Under the pieces are notes generated by a model. It was not told the origin of the DNA and did no database searches. It worked only from the letters and a program-made list of their open reading frames with translations. Positions 63,446 to 64,000 of a stretch of 64,000 nt of DNA are shown piece after piece (the stretch's first letter is position 1; each line of letters opens with the position of its first letter). The position numbers and the translations under genes were made by a program. Origin of the DNA: Bacteroidia bacterium (GTDB lineage: Bacteria; Bacteroidota; Bacteroidia; J057); contig JALEFZ010000096.1 in the NCBI GenBank assembly GCA_022760475.1, positions 186,001 to 250,000 on the forward strand, given 5' to 3'.

Positions 63446-64000
63446 ATGGCCTCCACAAACTATTACCTGGATAAGAAGAACTCCGAAAAACCCACCTACA
63501 TCATCCTTTCAATTTCAGATCAAGGAAGAAGATACAGGGTATCAACGGGTGAAAAAATCCTTCCATCCTATTGGAATGATAAAAAGCAAATTGTTAAAAG
63601 GACCTATACAGGAAGTCCAGAGCTAAACGCCTTCCTCAAAAAATTTGCGGAGGCTGGTCTAGGAATTCTTAGAGAAGAAAAAACCGAAGGTAGAACCATC
63701 ACAAACCAAGATCTGAAAACACGCTTGAATAAGTTCTTCCTTCCCGAAGAAGATAAGCAGGTAGAGGATTTTTCTTTCTGGTCTGTATGGGAAATGTTTA
63801 TTCAAGACTCCATTTCAAAAGGGAGAAAACCAGGTACCCTACGAACATACAATACCCTTTACTCTCGACTTACTCGATTCGAGGCCTCCACACATTTCAA
63901 CCTAACCTTTGAAAATCTTGATGGACGCTTCAAAGAGTTGTTCGATTATTTTCTTTTGGAGGAATTAGAGCTGGAGCATAGTACGGTACAGAAGACCTTC
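63446..64000 (+). CDS. tyrosine recombinase (integrase), N-terminal part, runs off the window
   Basis: An open frame of 185 codons from ATG 63446 to the window edge without a stop. The N-terminus (ASTNYYLDKKNSEKPTYI, SDQGRRYRVSTGEKILPSYW) is the Arm DNA-binding domain of Bacteroidota tyrosine recombinases, and the part from about residue 110 (FWSVWEMFIQDSISKG, GTLRTYNTLYSRLTRFE) is the SAM-like core-binding domain. The catalytic domain with Arg-His-Arg-Tyr lies beyond the window. It begins about 190 bp from a tRNA 3' fragment, so it most probably integrates the element that continues to the right. Confidence 0.88.
   Translation, partial: MASTNYYLDKKNSEKPTYIILSISDQGRRYRVSTGEKILPSYWNDKKQIVKRTYTGSPELNAFLKKFAEAGLGILREEKTEGRTITNQDLKTRLNKFFLPEEDKQVEDFSFWSVWEMFIQDSISKGRKPGTLRTYNTLYSRLTRFEASTHFNLTFENLDGRFKELFDYFLLEELELEHSTVQKTF

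Noticed and set aside
1..64000. CRISPR arrays, rRNA genes, restriction-modification or toxin-antitoxin pairs
   Set aside because: No repeat-spacer pattern, rRNA-like sequence or recognisable methylase/nuclease pair was found by eye; the parA pair is not a toxin-antitoxin module.

Overview
The window is chromosomal DNA from a member of the Bacteroidota. Evidence is a type IX secretion (T9SS) sorting domain on the first complete protein, a PorP/SprF membrane protein paired with a 2,176-residue PKD-repeat surface protein with a gliding-motility-type C-terminus, many short lipoproteins, Bacteroidota-only families (DUF5686, and probably DUF6503 and DUF6090), and promoters of the Bacteroidota form TTTG-N19-21-TAnnTTTG. 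Shine-Dalgarno sequences are weak and several genes appear to start with TTG, so many starts below were set by signal peptides, homology or promoter position. Order or genus cannot be fixed from this sequence.

Layout. 0-9 kb: a T9SS-exported polysaccharide-lyase-like protein, an alpha/beta hydrolase, a synapsin/RimK-like ATP-grasp enzyme, lipoproteins, a frame-broken toxin-type zinc metallopeptidase followed by a tight chain of small unknown genes, a GrpB-family protein and a beta-helix protein. 9-17 kb: ComF, a Glu/Leu/Phe/Val dehydrogenase, a CX5R phosphatase, a YceI lipoprotein, Dps with a 50-residue Cys/Lys-rich mini-protein, a magnesium-chelatase-like AAA+ ATPase, and a LuxE-like enzyme with a four-cysteine mini-protein. 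17-25 kb: the giant PKD protein and its PorP/SprF partner. 25-31 kb: an ADP-ribosylglycohydrolase lipoprotein flanked by two 32-bp perfect palindromes, methylglyoxal synthase, a DUF2207-like membrane protein and a lytic transglycosylase. 31-40 kb: a minus-strand glycan cluster (deacetylase, flavoprotein, epimerase, kinase-like protein), a DUF5686 outer-membrane protein and a 2OG-Fe(II) oxygenase. 40-49 kb: a 1,624-residue AAA+ protein, a DEAD-box helicase behind an inverted repeat that covers its promoter box, hemA and an overlapping sirtuin. 49-57 kb: an O-acetyltransferase pair (MBOAT plus SGNH), an orphan histidine kinase, a MoxR ATPase, and ParA with a repeat-containing small partner. 57-63 kb: a DUF695/RraB fusion, a SirB1-like protein downstream of a TPR-CHAT membrane protein, and a PH-like membrane protein.

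At the right edge there is a boundary with a mobile element. A 3'-terminal piece of a tRNA gene, still next to its terminator but without the tRNA body, is followed by the N-terminal 185 codons of a tyrosine recombinase that runs off the window. The integrated element therefore lies to the right. Most of the rest is ordinary chromosomal content. The observations most worth a second look are this att boundary, the frame-broken toxin-like metallopeptidase, the kinase-like gene next to the glycan cluster, the giant AAA+ protein, the helicase hairpin and the palindrome pair. No CRISPR array, rRNA, complete tRNA or recognisable restriction-modification system was seen.
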